DNA of 25,653 bases from CARZYU01 sp964370085. Its GTDB lineage: Bacteria; Bacillota_I; Bacilli_A; RF39; UBA660. Both the position numbers and the translations under genes were made by a program. Positions 24,082 through 25,653 of this stretch are shown here, in pieces; position 1 is the first letter of the stretch; each line of letters begins with the position of its first letter. The notes below the pieces were generated by a model, which saw only the letters and a list, made by a program, of their open reading frames with translations, did not search any database and was not told where the DNA came from. Location: NCBI GenBank assembly GCA_964370085.1, contig CAYJHI010000015.1, forward strand, positions 1-25,653, given 5' to 3'.

Positions 24082-25653
24082 TTATTCACTCCCTACTTCA
24101 CTTATTTTATTTTCTAAATCTTCATAAATTATTTCTTTTACGATATCTTTAGGAAGATTGGAAATCATTTTAGTTACTTCTGCTTTTTTCTTGTTGGCAA
24201 AGATATAATCCATTATATAGAAATGTGATTTATCTCTTTCTGTTATTTTAACTGTCTTATCGATATTTAAAGCGAAGTGGTATCCAGCTTTAACTAACTT
24301 TTTAATAGCTGCTTTTGTTTTCATTAAATCTGCCATATTTAGAACAATAATAATATTATCTTTGGCATAATCATCTTCAAATATTTTTAGGAATTTCTCA
24401 AATTTCTTTTCTTTAGAGAAAACACTACTTGGAAAACCTACTAAATATTTTTTAGAAAAGTTCGATGATAACATATCCATGCTAATTTGATTAAGAAGCA
24501 ACGTTAATTGTACTCCCATCTTATCTTCTGCTATTACACCTTCTGAATATGTTTTATCAATGATATATTCACTATATACTTTATTGAATGTTAAGTTATG
24601 TTTTAACTTTGTTCCTAATAAGTTAAATTTAGGTGACACTTTAGAAATTACTAATTCAAATGTATCTGATTCTAGTTTCTCATATAGGTATTTAATAGTA
24701 CGATCATATTTCTTTTGTATACTTATGATAGCACTGATTAATTTTTTAACATTCGTTTCTGATAATTCTCTTTGTTTTATATACTTAGATAGTTGTTTAT
24801 GATAATATTCTCTTTTTAAAGTTGTATCATTTATTCCTTCTTTAGAATTATCTAATTTGAAGATTACCATTAAAGCATTTCCATATCTGATAACTGTATC
24901 ATTATGTTTTTCATCACTTCCATGATATTCATCCATTAAATCTAATGCATAGTCTTTAATAACTTTATCGACTTTATTATATATTTTCTTTTCAAATGAT
25001 TCGTTTTTAGCATGATCATAACTATCATAGTATTTAGCTTTAATATATACTTCACTGAAACGATTAATAATCGCTTTTTCACTTGATGAGAAAGACTCTT
25101 CTTCGAAAATAATTTTTAATAAGTCTTCTAATTCTCCTTTTTTAAGAAGCATGATTTTATCAATAATATTTTTAGCTTTTTTAGTTGTTCTTTCTAATAG
25201 TTCTAATTCTATATTAGTGATTCCTCTTTCTGGTTCTTCTTCAACTTCTGGTTCAATTAATGCTTCTTTACGAGCGATTATTTCTTGTTCTTCTACTAAT
25301 TCTTTTTCTTGTTCTACTTGTTCAACGTATGCGTGATCACTATTTAAATCACTCATATCGACTGATACCATACGGAAGACTGAAGTTTTAGATAAATCTT
25401 CTTCTCTTTTTGGCGCTGTAGGAGTTTGATAACTGTAATTATCAATTGTTTTGTTTTCTGTATTAACTACAGGTGTTTCTTCTTGTGGCGCTTCTGGTCT
25501 TATATAATTAGAGATTTTTTCATCCGGTTTATTATATCCATATACTAGAGGTTCTACTGTTGTTTCTTCTTGTTTGTTAACACCATATCCGATTGGTTCT
25601 ACCCCTCTTGGAGAAACATCAATTCTTTCCATCCCTTGTGGTGCTGGTCTATC
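24082..25653 (-). CDS. Large acidic protein of unknown function, first visible gene of the ATPase-sipW operon (5' end beyond the window)
   Basis: I do not recognise this protein. The frame is open to the right edge. An ATG at 25632 would give 516 residues, but seven more in-frame codons (DRPAPQG) lie upstream and AAGGG abuts that ATG without spacing, so the real start is probably outside. Numbering from that ATG, the first 130 residues are low-complexity and acidic, with a repeated element VEPIGYGVNKQEE / VEPLVYGYNKPDE (about 11-38). Residues about 140-310 are helical. The end (about 385-516) looks alpha/beta: YLVGFPSSVFSKEKKF, IIIVLNMADLMKTKAAIKKL, AGYHFALNID, FYIMDYIFANKK. It has no signal peptide or membrane segment, so it is probably cytoplasmic. 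It sits 2 nt from the AAA+ gene, which argues that the two work together. Confidence 0.75.
   Translation of the reverse strand, partial: DRPAPQGMERIDVSPRGVEPIGYGVNKQEETTVEPLVYGYNKPDEKISNYIRPEAPQEETPVVNTENKTIDNYSYQTPTAPKREEDLSKTSVFRMVSVDMSDLNSDHAYVEQVEQEKELVEEQEIIARKEALIEPEVEEEPERGITNIELELLERTTKKAKNIIDKIMLLKKGELEDLLKIIFEEESFSSSEKAIINRFSEVYIKAKYYDSYDHAKNESFEKKIYNKVDKVIKDYALDLMDEYHGSDEKHNDTVIRYGNALMVIFKLDNSKEGINDTTLKREYYHKQLSKYIKQRELSETNVKKLISAIISIQKKYDRTIKYLYEKLESDTFELVISKVSPKFNLLGTKLKHNLTFNKVYSEYIIDKTYSEGVIAEDKMGVQLTLLLNQISMDMLSSNFSKKYLVGFPSSVFSKEKKFEKFLKIFEDDYAKDNIIIVLNMADLMKTKAAIKKLVKAGYHFALNIDKTVKITERDKSHFYIMDYIFANKKKAEVTKMISNLPKDIVKEIIYEDLENKISEVGSE

Noticed and set aside
24082..24500. Functional EAL (cyclic-di-GMP phosphodiesterase) domain at the end of the 516-residue protein
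   Set aside because: Only a loose resemblance in strand/helix order (GYHFALNID, MDYIF); the E-A-L motif and the acidic metal ligands are missing.
19609..25653. Interpretation of the ATPase plus DUF2357-like pair as an ordinary McrBC restriction system
   Set aside because: The ATPase has a membrane anchor and no DNA-binding domain, no nuclease motif is visible, and the operon continues into a signal peptidase and secreted protein. Genes right of the window could still change this view.
1..25653. tRNA, rRNA, CRISPR arrays, insertion sequences or prophage genes
   Set aside because: No clover-leaf candidates, regularly spaced repeats, transposase or integrase motifs, or terminal inverted repeats were seen on reading both strands.

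Overview
The window is AT-rich DNA from a low-GC Gram-positive bacterium, probably an uncultured member of the Bacilli or a Mollicutes-related lineage that keeps a cell wall. Support for this comes from a Firmicutes-type T-box in front of serS, AGGAGG ribosome binding sites, AT-rich Rho-independent terminators, an LtaS-type lipoteichoic acid synthase, an LCP wall-polymer ligase and a SipW-type signal peptidase. Trp is encoded by TGG and no long frame contains an internal TGA; one gene (ltaS) stops at TGA. The standard bacterial code therefore applies rather than the Mycoplasma code. Finer taxonomy is inference.

Layout. (1) 1-3298, minus strand: two glycan genes, a glycosyltransferase (GT2) fused to an O-antigen-ligase-like membrane domain (running off the left edge) and a second GT2. 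(2) 3394-6312, minus: dnaE, a replicative-type DNA polymerase III alpha subunit with its own promoter and terminator. (3) 6436-8639, plus: rpmB (ribosomal protein L28) and an LCP-family protein with a C-terminal PASTA-like domain, each a separate transcription unit. (4) 8654-14294, minus: a four-gene capsule or wall-polysaccharide operon with CapF- and CapG-type UDP-L-FucNAc enzymes, a tandem GT2 protein and a GT10 fucosyltransferase-like enzyme. (5) 14458-17153, minus: an ltaS-like gene translationally coupled (ATGA) to a small membrane-anchored protein. (6) 17227-18754, minus: serS behind a T-box leader. (7) 18917-19540, plus: a small secreted SipW/TasA-type protein. (8) 19609-25653, minus: a tightly packed five-gene operon made of an unknown acidic protein (cut by the right edge), a membrane-anchored McrB-like AAA+ ATPase, a DUF2357-like protein, a SipW-type signal peptidase and a large secreted protein with a SipW-type signal.

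Regions 1-5 read as a cell-envelope island: precursor synthesis (CapF/CapG), sugar transfer (five GT domains in four proteins), polymer ligation or polymerisation (O-antigen-ligase-like domain), attachment to the wall (LCP) and lipoteichoic acid synthesis (LtaS-like), with housekeeping dnaE, rpmB and serS interleaved. CapE/FnlA, the first enzyme of the UDP-FucNAc route, is not in the window.

The most unusual part is region 8. An McrB-family ATPase normally partners a nuclease in DNA restriction. Here it carries an N-terminal membrane anchor, its DUF2357-like partner shows no obvious nuclease domain, and both share an operon with a signal peptidase and an exported protein. That suggests an envelope-associated machine rather than a restriction system. 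Terminators are also notably compact: several hairpins contain the stop codon of the gene they end, and one three-armed element at 8635-8671 can end two convergent genes.
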